Shown: positions 17,847-26,038 of the stretch, one piece after another
How positions within the stretch are numbered: position 1 is the first letter of the stretch
Layout of the letters: every line of letters begins with the position of its first letter
Assembly (NCBI GenBank): GCA_944387315.1
Contig: CALXEL010000116.1
Location: 1-64,000 of the forward strand
Length of the DNA stretch: 64,000 bases
Reading direction: 5' to 3'
Origin: an uncultured Clostridia bacterium
GTDB lineage: Bacteria > Bacillota > Clostridia > Oscillospirales > Ruminococcaceae
Translations under genes and position numbers: made by a program
Notes under the pieces: generated by a model
Databases searched by the model: none
The model's input: the letters and a program-made list of their open reading frames with translations, nothing else
Told to the model about the DNA's origin: nothing

Positions 17847-18461
17847 ATGAAATGGTTTTCCGCTAGAGTCTTGGGTGTAATCTTATCGCTTTTGCTGCTA
17901 GCAGGATGTTCTTCTTCCCAGCCCGCTACAGATGGCTCTTCAGACAGTACCTCAGTTTCTTCCTCGGTGTCCCAAGAGGAGCAGGAGCCGGTACTGGGGA
18001 ACTTTACCGCGGAGGATTTGGACGGCAATGAGGTTACCCAGGAGATTTTTGCTGAGAAAAAACTGACCATGGTCAATATCTGGGCAACTTTCTGTGGGCC
18101 ATGTCTACGGGAGATGCCTGATTTGGGAGACTTGGCAGTAGAATACGAGGACAGAGATTTTCAAATTGTAGGCATTGCTCTGGATACATTGGAGAGGGAT
18201 GGCAGCATTTCCCAAAGCCAGGTAGAGACGGCCCGGGAGATTGTAGAGGAAACCGGTGCAGATTATCTGCATCTGCTTCCTTCTGAGGATTTGATTTCCG
18301 CCTATCTCCAATCTGTTACAACGGTGCCGGAAACCTTTTTTGTGGATAGTGAGGGAAAGTTGGTAGGCAGTGTACAACGCCGTTATTGGGATAAAGAAAC
18401 CTGGTCCACCCTCATCGAGGAGGCGCTGGCGGAGGTAGAGAATGGGACGGATTCGGAATAA
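17847..18461 (+). CDS. TlpA/ResA-like thioredoxin-fold lipoprotein
   Basis: Extracytoplasmic thiol-disulfide oxidoreductase anchored as a lipoprotein. The signal peptide ends in the lipobox LLAGC with the lipidated cysteine at residue 21. A Ser-rich linker follows to about residue 47, and then a thioredoxin fold with an active site CGPC (C83, C86) in NIWATFCGPCLREMP and a cis-proline in TTVPETFF. Its cytoplasmic counterpart trxA is just upstream. The gene overlaps the next, tiny, CXXC gene by 20 bases. AAGGAGA precedes the ATG at 17847. Confidence 0.9.
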   Translation: MKWFSARVLGVILSLLLLAGCSSSQPATDGSSDSTSVSSSVSQEEQEPVLGNFTAEDLDGNEVTQEIFAEKKLTMVNIWATFCGPCLREMPDLGDLAVEYEDRDFQIVGIALDTLERDGSISQSQVETAREIVEETGADYLHLLPSEDLISAYLQSVTTVPETFFVDSEGKLVGSVQRRYWDKETWSTLIEEALAEVENGTDSE

Positions 18462-18588
18462 TTTCTGGGGGCTCTCCGCTTTAGGAATCGGACTGTTGTT
18501 TATCTGGGCGGGAATCCATCGGGGAGAGGTTTTTACCGTTTGGAACAAAGCGATTTACATTTGTTTGGAGTGTATTGGCATTGGATAG
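18442..18588 (+). CDS. CD1871A-type 48-residue CXXC membrane protein
   Basis: A short frame starts at ATG 18442 inside the end of the TlpA-like gene and stops at 18588, overlapping the start of the next gene. The product has one hydrophobic helix (about 9-23, FWGLSALGIGLLFIWAGI) and ends with KAIYICLECIGIG, a CxxC pair that should lie close to the membrane. This matches the short clostridial family called CD1871A CXXC motif-containing protein, found with a redoxin and a 4Fe-4S membrane protein as here. Translational coupling on both sides makes it a real gene in my view; its role in thiol or electron transfer is inferred. Confidence 0.8.
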   Translation: MGRIRNNFWGLSALGIGLLFIWAGIHRGEVFTVWNKAIYICLECIGIG

Positions 18589-19480
18589 GAAACAGGGGAC
18601 TAAACAGGGCAGGCTGCGTCTTGGGGTCCAAATGATTTTTGCCGCTTTGACCAATGGGTATGTGGCTGGTTTTTTGCAGGGGAAGATATACCAAGGTACC
18701 AGCAAACAGCTTTGTCTGCCGGGGCTTAACTGTTATTCCTGTCCTGGGGCATTAGGTGCCTGTCCCATTGGGTCATTGCAGGCGGTACTCAGCAGCAGGA
18801 ACTATGGTTTTTCCTTTTATATAGTTGGTTTCTTTTTGATCATTGGGGCATTGGTGGGACGGTTGGTCTGTGGATGGCTTTGCCCCTTTGGACTGGTTCA
18901 GGACCTGCTTCATCGGATTCCCCTAGGGAAGAAACGCAAAAAGCTCCCTGGCCACGGTTGGTTGCGGTGGCTAAAGTACGGTGTGTTGGGCATTTTGGTG
19001 ATTCTTTTGCCTCTCTTTGTGGTGGATGAGGTAGGTCAAGGCAGCCCATGGTTTTGTGAATACCTTTGTCCGTCAGGCACCTTGTTTGGAGGTTGGCCTC
19101 TGCTTTTGGTAAACGAGGGATTGCGATCTGTGGCAGGGTGGCTGTTTGCCTGGAAAAACTTGATTCTAGTGGCATTGATTTTGCTTTCCGTTGCAGTTTA
19201 CCGTCCCTTTTGTCAATATTTCTGTCCCTTAGGAGCAGTGTACAGTTGGTTTAACAAGATTTCTTTGTACCGGTATCAGGTCGATCTCAAAAGCTGTGTA
19301 AACTGTGGCATTTGTCAGAAAAGCTGTCCATTGGATCTGCCGGTTTTTCAAATTCCAAACAGCGGAGAATGTATTCGCTGTGGAAAGTGTAAAGCAGTCT
19401 GTCCCACTGGGGCGATCCAGTCGAGATTTTTTCCTGGCAATAATGAGATCATTAAGGGCTCTCCATTGGAAAGGATGTGA
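18575..19480 (+). CDS. NapH/CcoG-like membrane polyferredoxin
   Basis: 301-residue integral membrane Fe-S protein with about five helices. Cysteine motifs in order: CYSCPGALGACPIG, the paired CGWLCPFG signature shared with NapH/NosR/CcoG, CEYLCPSG, CQYFCPLG and two C-terminal ferredoxin motifs, CVNCGICQKSCP and CIRCGKCKAVCP. Such proteins move electrons across or along the membrane. With the CXXC peptide and the TlpA-like lipoprotein upstream, it could deliver reducing power from cytoplasmic ferredoxin to extracytoplasmic thiols; that is inference. The start is a TTG (18575, or 18581) overlapping the upstream stop. Confidence 0.85.
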   Translation: MALDRKQGTKQGRLRLGVQMIFAALTNGYVAGFLQGKIYQGTSKQLCLPGLNCYSCPGALGACPIGSLQAVLSSRNYGFSFYIVGFFLIIGALVGRLVCGWLCPFGLVQDLLHRIPLGKKRKKLPGHGWLRWLKYGVLGILVILLPLFVVDEVGQGSPWFCEYLCPSGTLFGGWPLLLVNEGLRSVAGWLFAWKNLILVALILLSVAVYRPFCQYFCPLGAVYSWFNKISLYRYQVDLKSCVNCGICQKSCPLDLPVFQIPNSGECIRCGKCKAVCPTGAIQSRFFPGNNEIIKGSPLERM

Positions 19481-19486
19481 AGGGAG

Positions 19487-19912
19487 ATGACAGGTGAGTT
19501 TGGCATTGCGGTACACGCGCTGGTCTATCTTGCTGCTAAGAAAACCACTATTTCCAGCGAGGTGTTGGCTAAAAATGTGTGTACCAATCCTGCTAGGATT
19601 CGCAAGATTATGTCAAAGTTAAAAAAGGCCGGCTTTATTTCCACCAAAGAGGGAGCTGAAGGGGGCTATTTACTGGCCCAAAAAGCTTGTGATATCAATT
19701 TGGCGCAAGTGTGTTTGGCTACGCACACCCAATTGGTGTGTTCCAATTGGCATTCTGGAGATGTAGATCAGGACTGTTTAATCTGCTCAGGTATGGGCCC
19801 CCTGATGGATCGCTTGTATCATCAGCTCAATGAGGATTGCATGGACCGGTTGGCCACCATTACGGTCGCGGATATTGGAGCAGATATTTTTGGAAATGAC
19901 AAATCCCTTTAG
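19487..19912 (+). CDS. Rrf2-family transcriptional regulator
   Basis: 141-residue DNA-binding protein with the Rrf2 winged helix: GEFGIAVHALVYLA, then ISSEVLAKNVCTNPARIRKIMSKLKKAGF and the glycine-rich wing GAEGGYLLA. The effector region has cysteines in CSNW...DCLICSGM, similar in place to the [2Fe-2S] ligands of IscR/NsrR-type members, so redox or Fe-S sensing is likely. It begins six bases after the polyferredoxin stop, suggesting that it senses the state of this cluster. It is a candidate for binding the palindrome at trxA. Confidence 0.88.
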   Translation: MTGEFGIAVHALVYLAAKKTTISSEVLAKNVCTNPARIRKIMSKLKKAGFISTKEGAEGGYLLAQKACDINLAQVCLATHTQLVCSNWHSGDVDQDCLICSGMGPLMDRLYHQLNEDCMDRLATITVADIGADIFGNDKSL

Positions 19913-19951
19913 TTCTTGGTTTTGATTTTATTTTTGATTTTTGCAAAACGA

Positions 19952-20341
19952 TCAGTCATTGTTGCTTTTGGCAATTTCATAGGATTGTAAGCTTTTGCGG
20001 CAACCATTTTTTTCATAAAACTTTTCGACCCCTGGTTGTGCTCCAAAATACAGCATAGTTGGGGTATGTTCCTTTGCCAGCTGGAGGAGATGGCTTCCGA
20101 TACCCTGCCCTTGATAATTGGGGAGAACCAACAGTTCAGTGATGGTACCAAAAAAATATCCATCTGATAGGATTCGCAAACATCCAATCAGTTTGTCGTT
20201 ATCATAGGCGGTAATGTTTGAGGTTCTGTGCAGTGCCTGCTGGGTTTTTTGCAGGTCATAATTACCAGGCCACACCTGCTGAACAAACTGGAGAAAGATA
20301 TCGGCTGCAAGTTCCAAATCATTTATTTTATATACAATCAT
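19952..20341 (-). CDS. GNAT-family N-acetyltransferase
   Basis: 129-residue acetyl-CoA-dependent acyltransferase of unknown substrate. The core fold is recognisable: IGCLRILSDGYFFGTITELLVLPNYQGQGIGSHLLQ contains the Q-x-x-G-x-G/A pyrophosphate-binding motif (QGQGIG), and the C-terminal AQPGVEKFYEKNGC is the usual beta5-alpha4 segment. It converges with the Rrf2 gene across a 39-base gap. Nothing around it indicates a substrate. Confidence 0.85.
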   Translation of the reverse strand: MIVYKINDLELAADIFLQFVQQVWPGNYDLQKTQQALHRTSNITAYDNDKLIGCLRILSDGYFFGTITELLVLPNYQGQGIGSHLLQLAKEHTPTMLYFGAQPGVEKFYEKNGCRKSLQSYEIAKSNND

Positions 20342-20469
20342 TGATCTGTCTTCCTCTCTGCTGAATTTTGAGTATGATTTGTATTATACAATACTATAAC
20401 TATCTTTGAAAAGAGCGTTACAAAGCAGTTCTTTTTGCTCTGATTTTGAAAGAGTTTCCAGAGAATTGC

Positions 20470-20498
20470 TTGACTTGCATAGGGTTCTATTGTAAAAT
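20470..20498 (+). promoter_or_regulatory. Promoter of tRNA-Leu(UAA)
   Basis: TTGACT (20470-20475), 17 bases, TAAAAT (20493-20498), 15 bases upstream of the mature tRNA 5' end. Confidence 0.8.
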
Positions 20499-20513
20499 AT
20501 ATAGGTATTCTGT

Positions 20514-20600
20514 GCCGCTGTGGTGGAATCGGCAGACACAAGGGACTTAAAATCCCTGGCTGGAAACAGTGTGCGGGTTCAAGTCCCGCCAGCGGCACCA
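20514..20600 (+). tRNA. tRNA-Leu (anticodon UAA)
   Basis: 87-nt cloverleaf with acceptor stem GCCGCTG/CAGCGGC, anticodon loop CTTAAAA reading UAA, a long variable arm typical of class II tRNAs, T-arm GGGTTCAAGTCCC and an encoded CCA at 20598-20600. Confidence 0.97.
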
Positions 20601-20607
20601 ATTTCTG

Positions 20608-20650
20608 AGCTACATTGTAGCCTTTTAGAGGCTGCAATGTAGCTTTTTCT
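20608..20650 (+). terminator. Intrinsic terminator after tRNA-Leu
   Basis: 15-bp stem (20608-20622 with 20630-20644, one wobble pair) and a T tract. Confidence 0.85.
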
Positions 20651-20831
20651 TTTTTTACATAAATCTTCTTATAGTGTGGTTTAACAGAAATATATGATCT
20701 AGTATTTTAAGCTAATTTTAAAGTATTTCTTTAAGCTCAGTTAAGGCAAGGACGTTATACTAAGTTATGAAAAATAGATCAAACAGTGATTTAAATAATG
20801 CGGTTAATGATGAAAGGAGTTTTGTATTATT

Positions 20832-21800
20832 ATGTATAGAGATTATAATGAACCGGAATATACCTCGTTCTATCCAACAACAGAACTGGAACAACAAAAA
20901 AATTATATACAGAAAAAAAGGAGTCCTAAGAAAAAAAGCCTGCTGAAAAGAGCTATGTCGTTGGTCTTGAGCGCTGTGCTTTTTGGAGGTGTAGCTGGGT
21001 CAACCTTTTATGGTGTAGGCCGTTTGTGGATGAGTAAAGAATCGCAGCAGGCCGTAGAAACTACCCAAAGTGGAGCGCTGTCCTTAACATCTGTTTCCTA
21101 CTCCTCTTCCACAGAAGGTCAGTCGCTAAATGTATCAGGGATTGCGGCGGAGGGACTTCCTTCTGTTGTATCTATCACCAATATTTCAGTACAGGAGGTT
21201 CAAAGCTTTTTTGGACAATTTGGAAGGAATGGCCGGGGTCCAGTACAGATGCAGGAGACAACAAGCTGTGGATCAGGTGTGATTGTTTATGCTGATGATT
21301 CCTATCTTTATATGATTACCAACTACCATGTGGTTGAGGGGGCCACCACTCTTTCTGTAACTTTTGCAGATGATGAGACCTATGAGGCACAGTTATATGC
21401 ATATGACGCGTCTTCCGATATTGCAATGGTGAGAGTTTCTCTTTCCTCTTTGACTGCAGATACCCTTGCTCAGATTTCCGTAGCGAAAATTGGGGATTCT
21501 GACCAATTGGTAGTGGGAGAACAGGTAGTCGCTATTGGAAATGCTCTTGGATATGGACAGTCTGTTACAACAGGTATTGTAAGTGCTGTGGATCGTACTG
21601 TCAGTGGTGAGTCAACCTCTGCAACTTACATCCAGACAGACGCAGCCATTAATCCTGGCAACAGTGGTGGTGCTTTGCTGAATATGGATGGGGAGCTGAT
21701 CGGTATCAATACCGCAAAGGTCTCCTCTACAGATGTGGAAGGTATGGGATATGCCATTCCTATTTCACAGATTCTAGATTGGATTGAATCCTTGAATTAA
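20832..21800 (+). CDS. HtrA/DegP-like membrane-anchored serine protease without PDZ domain
   Basis: Extracytoplasmic trypsin-fold protease for envelope protein quality control. A basic cytoplasmic N-terminus leads to a single membrane anchor (about 42-64). The catalytic triad is complete: His166 in ITNYHVVEGA, Asp196 in YDASSDIAMVRV and Ser278 in INPGNSGGAL. The 322-residue protein ends just after the protease domain (GYAIPISQILDWIESLN), whereas most HtrA proteins add one or two PDZ domains. The AT-rich 180-base spacer upstream holds a TATACT at 20756-20761 with no clear -35. Confidence 0.9.
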   Translation: MYRDYNEPEYTSFYPTTELEQQKNYIQKKRSPKKKSLLKRAMSLVLSAVLFGGVAGSTFYGVGRLWMSKESQQAVETTQSGALSLTSVSYSSSTEGQSLNVSGIAAEGLPSVVSITNISVQEVQSFFGQFGRNGRGPVQMQETTSCGSGVIVYADDSYLYMITNYHVVEGATTLSVTFADDETYEAQLYAYDASSDIAMVRVSLSSLTADTLAQISVAKIGDSDQLVVGEQVVAIGNALGYGQSVTTGIVSAVDRTVSGESTSATYIQTDAAINPGNSGGALLNMDGELIGINTAKVSSTDVEGMGYAIPISQILDWIESLN

Positions 21801-21912
21801 AAGCTATATTTTATTGGGTAACATGAAACAGAGGGACAGCAGCTCTGCTGCTCCCAATGGTATGGATGTGCTTGGAATGTGATACACAGTCCCTCAACGG
21901 TCCCACCTAAGC

Positions 21913-21956
21913 AAAAAAAGGGAAAGCTTCTTTTATAAGAAGCTTTCCCTTTTTTT
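21913..21956. terminator. Bidirectional terminator between htrA-like and tatD
   Basis: 20-bp stem (21913-21932 with 21937-21956), A-rich on the left and T-rich on the right, so it works for both converging genes. Confidence 0.9.
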
Positions 21957-21966
21957 CAGGAATTGT

Positions 21967-22737
21967 TTATTCATCCATTTCATAGACCTGTTTGGTGTTC
22001 TCACTGGCAATAGTGACCATTTGTTGGGGATCGATCCCTTTTATTTGCGCCATTCTTTGGGCGGTGAAAGCGATCATGGAGGAGTCACAGCGTTTTCCTC
22101 TGTGAGGTTCCGGCGCCATATAGGGGCAGTCGGTTTCCAGCAGCAATCGGTCTATGGGGGCATATTCTACTACTTCCACAGCTTTACGGGCGTTTTTAAA
22201 GGTGAGGGCACCAGTAAAGCCCAGGTAGAGGCCCAGATTCAACACTTCCCGGGCCATTTCTACCGCGCCGGAAAAACAGTGTACAATTCCCTTGGGGCGA
22301 TAGAGACGAAGCAAATCCATTGTGTCCGCAACCGCGTCCCGGCTGTGTATGATAACAGGCATATTCAGTTGCCCTGCCAGTTCCAGCTGTTGGGCAAAGG
22401 CCTCCCGCTGTACATCCCGGGGAGAAAAATCATAGTAGTAGTCCAGACCAATTTCACCAATGGCGCACACCTTTTTTTGCCGAGAAAGGGCCTGCAACTG
22501 ATCCAAAGCATCCGGCGTCACTTCCTGGGCAGAGTGAGGATGTACCCCTACAGAGGAATAGATAAATGGATACTTTTCTCCCAATGCAATACCCTGTTGG
22601 CTGGATTTTAAGTCGGAGGCTACATTGACAATACGAAAAACACCCTGTTTTAGCAGACCAGTCAAAACAGAATCCCGGTCCGGGTCAAATCGTTCATCAT
22701 CATAGTGGGCATGGGAATCAAAAATACCCTGTAACAT
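21967..22737 (-). CDS. tatD: TatD-family metal-dependent hydrolase
   Basis: 256-residue TIM-barrel hydrolase; TatD proteins have 3'-5' exonuclease activity on single-stranded DNA or RNA. The metal-ligand motifs are visible: FDSHAHYDDERF at the N-terminus, AIGEIGLDYYYDFSP, PVIIHSRDA, IVHCFSG and LLLETDCPYMAPEPHRGKRCDSSM. It follows metG in the same direction, a common order in Firmicutes, although a hairpin lies between the two. Confidence 0.93.
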   Translation of the reverse strand: MLQGIFDSHAHYDDERFDPDRDSVLTGLLKQGVFRIVNVASDLKSSQQGIALGEKYPFIYSSVGVHPHSAQEVTPDALDQLQALSRQKKVCAIGEIGLDYYYDFSPRDVQREAFAQQLELAGQLNMPVIIHSRDAVADTMDLLRLYRPKGIVHCFSGAVEMAREVLNLGLYLGFTGALTFKNARKAVEVVEYAPIDRLLLETDCPYMAPEPHRGKRCDSSMIAFTAQRMAQIKGIDPQQMVTIASENTKQVYEMDE

Positions 22738-22806
22738 TGGACCACTCCTTTTGTGTTGTCCCAGCTCTATGCCTGGTTGTATTTGGCCTGGGAGTTTCTT
22801 TTAAAG

Positions 22807-22840
22807 AAGGGCAGCCTGTTTTGCAGGCTGCCCTTTTTAT
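22807..22840. terminator. GC-rich hairpin between metG and tatD
   Basis: 12-bp stem (22807-22818 with 22824-22835). The T run is on the + side (TTTTTAT); for the metG transcript the following bases are less T-rich, so readthrough into tatD is plausible. Confidence 0.6.
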
Positions 22841-24798
22841 TAGCGTACCTTAGAACCTACTGGAACCGAGGGATCAACAAAGAGTACAGAAACTTTGTTT
22901 TCACCGGCGTCTGCCGCCAAAATCATGCCCTCGGACAGCACGCCCCGCAGTTTGGCAGGTTTCAGATTGGCTACCACAACGATTTTCTTGCCAACCAAAT
23001 CCACAGGCTGATACCAGGGGGCGATTCCGGAAACCACCTGCCGGCCATTCATACCATCATCCAGCTGCAGACGCAATAGCTTATCTGACTTGGGAACCGG
23101 TTCACAGGCAGTAATCTGCGCTACCCGTAAATTTACCTTGGAAAAGTCCTCAATGTCAATGAGGGTGGCAACCCCTTGAGGAGTCTCCTCTTTTTTGGCT
23201 TTTGCCTGGGCAGCTTCCATTTTGGCCTGTTTCTCTTTTTCCAGAAGCTCTAGTTCTTTTTTAATATCGATTCTGGGGAACAGAGCTTCCCCTTTACACA
23301 CCTTATGGGTCAGAGGGGTTTTGCCATATTCCAAGGAATCATAAGCGGTGAGGGAAGCATCCACACCCAACTGGGCAAAGATCTTCTCACAGGTCTGGGG
23401 CATAAAAGGCTGCAGCAGCACGCCAGTGATCCGAATGACCTCTACCAGATTGTACAGGACACTGGCCAGACGGGGAGCATCCTCAGGATTTTTACCCAAC
23501 ACCCAGGGAGCAGTTTCATCAATATATTTGTTGGAGCGGGAAATGACCTTAAAAATTTCCATCAGGGCGTTTTGGAAGGCGTAGGATTCCATTTGGGTTT
23601 CATATTTTTCCCGCAGGGAGTCCAGCATCTCAATCAGTTCCTGGTCAATGGGATCGGCACGACGCTCCTGTGGCAGGGTGCCGCCAAAGTATTTCTCAAT
23701 CATGGACAGGGTACGGGAAACCAGGTTGCCCAAATCGTTGGCCAGATCGGAATTGATCCGGGTAATCAGCAGCTCATTGGAGAATACACCGTCGGTACCA
23801 AAGGGAAATTCCCGCAGCAGGAAGTACCGCAGAGCGTCGACACCATAGCGGTTGGCCAGCAGATAGGGGTCTACAACATTGCCCTTGGATTTGCTCATTT
23901 TGCCCCCTTCCAGCAGCAGCCAGCCATGGCCAAATACGTGTTTGGGCAGTGGCAGATCCAACGCCATCAGCATAGCGGGCCAGATAATGGTGTGGAACCG
24001 GGTGATTTCTTTTCCTACAAAGTGAACATCAGCGGGCCAATATTTTTCATAGTCGTGATACCGGTCATTGCCATACCCCAAAGCGGTAATATAGTTGGAC
24101 AGAGCGTCTACCCATACATATACTACATGTCCAGGGTCAAAATCCACCGGCACACCCCAATTGAAGGTGGTCCGGGAGACACAGAGATCCTCCAAACCTG
24201 GATCAATAAAGTTGTTTACCATTTCATTGACTCGGCTGCGAGGCTGCAAAAAGTCGGTGTTAACCAAAAGATCCCTTACCCGGTCCTGATATTTGGACAG
24301 ACGGAAGAAATAGGCCTCTTCTTCAGCGTCAATGACCGGACGTCCGCAGTCAGGACAGCAGCCGTCTACCAGCTGGGTCTCGGTCCAGAAGGATTCACAG
24401 GGGGTACAGTATTTACCCTTATACGAACCCTTGTAAATATCGCCCCGGTCATAGAGTTCCTTAAAAATTTTCTGTACAGACTCTACATGGTAGTCATCGG
24501 TGGTGCGGATAAAGCGATCGTTGGAAATATTCATCAGGTTCCAAAGATCCAGTACGCCGCCTTTTCCAGTTACAATCTGATCTACAAATTCTTTTGGGGT
24601 AATACCAGCTTCTTTGGCTTTGTTCTCGATTTTTTGACCATGCTCATCGGTACCGGTCAAAAACATTACATCAAACCCCTGCATTCGTTTATAACGAGCC
24701 ATGGTATCTGCCGCTACAGTACAGTAGCTGTGGCCGATATGCAGCTTGTCCGAAGGGTAATAAATGGGGGTACTAATGTAGAACGTCTTTCTACTCAT
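22840..24798 (-). CDS. metG: Methionyl-tRNA synthetase
   Basis: Class I synthetase that charges initiator and elongator tRNA-Met, 652 residues. HIGH is at residues 20-23 (KLHIGHSYC), KMSKS at 300-304. The zinc knuckle cysteines are C131, C134, C148 and C151, with an extra C147. A Lys/Glu-rich linker leads to a C-terminal tRNA-binding domain (IDIEDFSKVNLRVAQITACEP...) that mediates dimerisation in other species. The ATG at 24798 is chosen because AAGGAGG lies upstream; a 24-residue extension is possible in frame but lies across the promoter. Confidence 0.96.
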   Translation of the reverse strand: MSRKTFYISTPIYYPSDKLHIGHSYCTVAADTMARYKRMQGFDVMFLTGTDEHGQKIENKAKEAGITPKEFVDQIVTGKGGVLDLWNLMNISNDRFIRTTDDYHVESVQKIFKELYDRGDIYKGSYKGKYCTPCESFWTETQLVDGCCPDCGRPVIDAEEEAYFFRLSKYQDRVRDLLVNTDFLQPRSRVNEMVNNFIDPGLEDLCVSRTTFNWGVPVDFDPGHVVYVWVDALSNYITALGYGNDRYHDYEKYWPADVHFVGKEITRFHTIIWPAMLMALDLPLPKHVFGHGWLLLEGGKMSKSKGNVVDPYLLANRYGVDALRYFLLREFPFGTDGVFSNELLITRINSDLANDLGNLVSRTLSMIEKYFGGTLPQERRADPIDQELIEMLDSLREKYETQMESYAFQNALMEIFKVISRSNKYIDETAPWVLGKNPEDAPRLASVLYNLVEVIRITGVLLQPFMPQTCEKIFAQLGVDASLTAYDSLEYGKTPLTHKVCKGEALFPRIDIKKELELLEKEKQAKMEAAQAKAKKEETPQGVATLIDIEDFSKVNLRVAQITACEPVPKSDKLLRLQLDDGMNGRQVVSGIAPWYQPVDLVGKKIVVVANLKPAKLRGVLSEGMILAADAGENKVSVLFVDPSVPVGSKVR

Positions 24799-24841
24799 AA
24801 TGGAATGTCCTCCTTGCAATGTGGTTTGATGTATCTTTGTT

Positions 24842-24870
24842 AGTATACCACTTTTTGGTGGGAAACTCAA
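24842..24870 (-). promoter_or_regulatory. Promoter of metG
   Basis: On the minus strand TTGAGT (24870-24865), 17 bases, TATACT (24847-24842), about 44 bases ahead of the start codon. No T-box is present. Confidence 0.75.
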
Positions 24871-24980
24871 CGAAAAGGGAGAGAATTCCTGGAAAAAAGC
24901 CAGAAAACTCCCTATACACTATTTGACGTCATATTTTATCCCAAAAGTAATAAAAAGGGAGGTTTTTTGCAGCTCTGCCC

Positions 24981-25008
24981 TTGCGCCTTTTGAGAGAATT
25001 GATATAAT
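24981..25008 (+). promoter_or_regulatory. Probable promoter of the alpha/beta hydrolase gene
   Basis: TATAAT at 25003-25008 with TTGCGC 16 bases upstream. The short leader contains a 7-bp hairpin (25025-25031 with 25034-25040) just before the ribosome-binding site. Confidence 0.5.
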
Positions 25009-25064
25009 ATAAAATAGAGTTTTCTGCCTGACTTCAGGCAAACAGGAAAGGTGGAACCTATTTC

Positions 25065-25988
25065 GTGAAAAAAGAACAAGTGACCTATCCCTCCTCAAAT
25101 GAGAAAGATACAATTTCCGCGTTGATTTGGTCAGATGAGCGGAAAAAAGTACGGGGTGTTGTACAGATTGTCCATGGAATGTGTGAATATATTGACCGGT
25201 ATGAGGATCTGGCCCGTTTTTTGGTGGACCATGGCTATGTAGTCTGTGGAGAAGATCACCTGGGACATGGTGATTCTGTGGGAGAAAAGGGATATGGGTA
25301 TTTTGCCAAGCATGGCGGATGGAACTATATCGCAAAAGATGTTTATGCATTGACTAAGCACATGAAAGAAAAATACCCTGATGTTCCTTACTTTATGTTG
25401 GGGCACAGTATGGGATCTCTTTTGGCCCGAGTGGTGCTGCTGCGCCATGGAAAGGACCTGGATGGTGTGATTTTGAGCGGTACAGCTGGCCCCACCTGGT
25501 TGGCCTGGCCTCTGCTTTGGCTCGTTAAATTGATTCGTTTATTTAAAGGTGAGATGTATCACAGTCCATTGATTCAGAAGCTGATCTTTGGCAAATGCAA
25601 TGAGAAGATCAGCTCCCCAAGAACTGAATTTGATTGGCTCAGCCGGGACAATGAGGTGGTAGATCGTTATTTGGCTGACCCCAAATGCCATTTTACCTTT
25701 ACGGTGAGTGCCTACGCGGATTTGGTCGCGCTGATGGGCTTTCTTTCCAACGCTGTGGCCACAGATATGGTGCCTAAAAATGTACCCTTGTATATCTACT
25801 CCGGCAATATGGACCCAGTAGGCAGTTATGGAAAAGGAATTTCCAAATTGTATCATCGGCTGCATCGGGCAGATGTGCGGGATTTGACCATCAAACTGTA
25901 TGAGGGTGGCCGCCATGAAATGCACAATGAAATCAACAAGGCTGAAGTATACGAGGATGTCTTGGAATGGTTGCAGGCCAGAAGTTAA
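25065..25988 (+). CDS. Alpha/beta hydrolase, monoacylglycerol lipase / lysophospholipase type
   Basis: 307-residue cytoplasmic serine hydrolase of the Hydrolase_4 family. Recognisable elements: VVQIVHGMCEYIDRYEDLARFL with the oxyanion-hole HG, the nucleophile elbow GHSMGS, VAT...VPLYIYSGNMDPVG containing the acid, and the final histidine in LYEGGRHEMHNE. Likely substrates are monoacylglycerols or lysophospholipids, but these cannot be read from sequence. The start is a GTG after a GGAAAGGTGG Shine-Dalgarno. It has no operon partner. Confidence 0.88.
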   Translation: MKKEQVTYPSSNEKDTISALIWSDERKKVRGVVQIVHGMCEYIDRYEDLARFLVDHGYVVCGEDHLGHGDSVGEKGYGYFAKHGGWNYIAKDVYALTKHMKEKYPDVPYFMLGHSMGSLLARVVLLRHGKDLDGVILSGTAGPTWLAWPLLWLVKLIRLFKGEMYHSPLIQKLIFGKCNEKISSPRTEFDWLSRDNEVVDRYLADPKCHFTFTVSAYADLVALMGFLSNAVATDMVPKNVPLYIYSGNMDPVGSYGKGISKLYHRLHRADVRDLTIKLYEGGRHEMHNEINKAEVYEDVLEWLQARS

Positions 25989-26000
25989 CAAATGAAAAAT

Positions 26001-26038
26001 AAAAAAACAGGGCAGCAAATGAGCTGCCCTGTTTTTTT
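26001..26038. terminator. Bidirectional terminator
   Basis: 16-bp stem (26001-26016 with 26023-26038) with A and T runs on the outside, serving the lipase-like gene and the converging EEP gene. Confidence 0.9.

Noticed and set aside
23305-24843. A 512-codon plus-strand frame opposite metG
   Set aside because: Antisense to a complete methionyl-tRNA synthetase; no independent signals.
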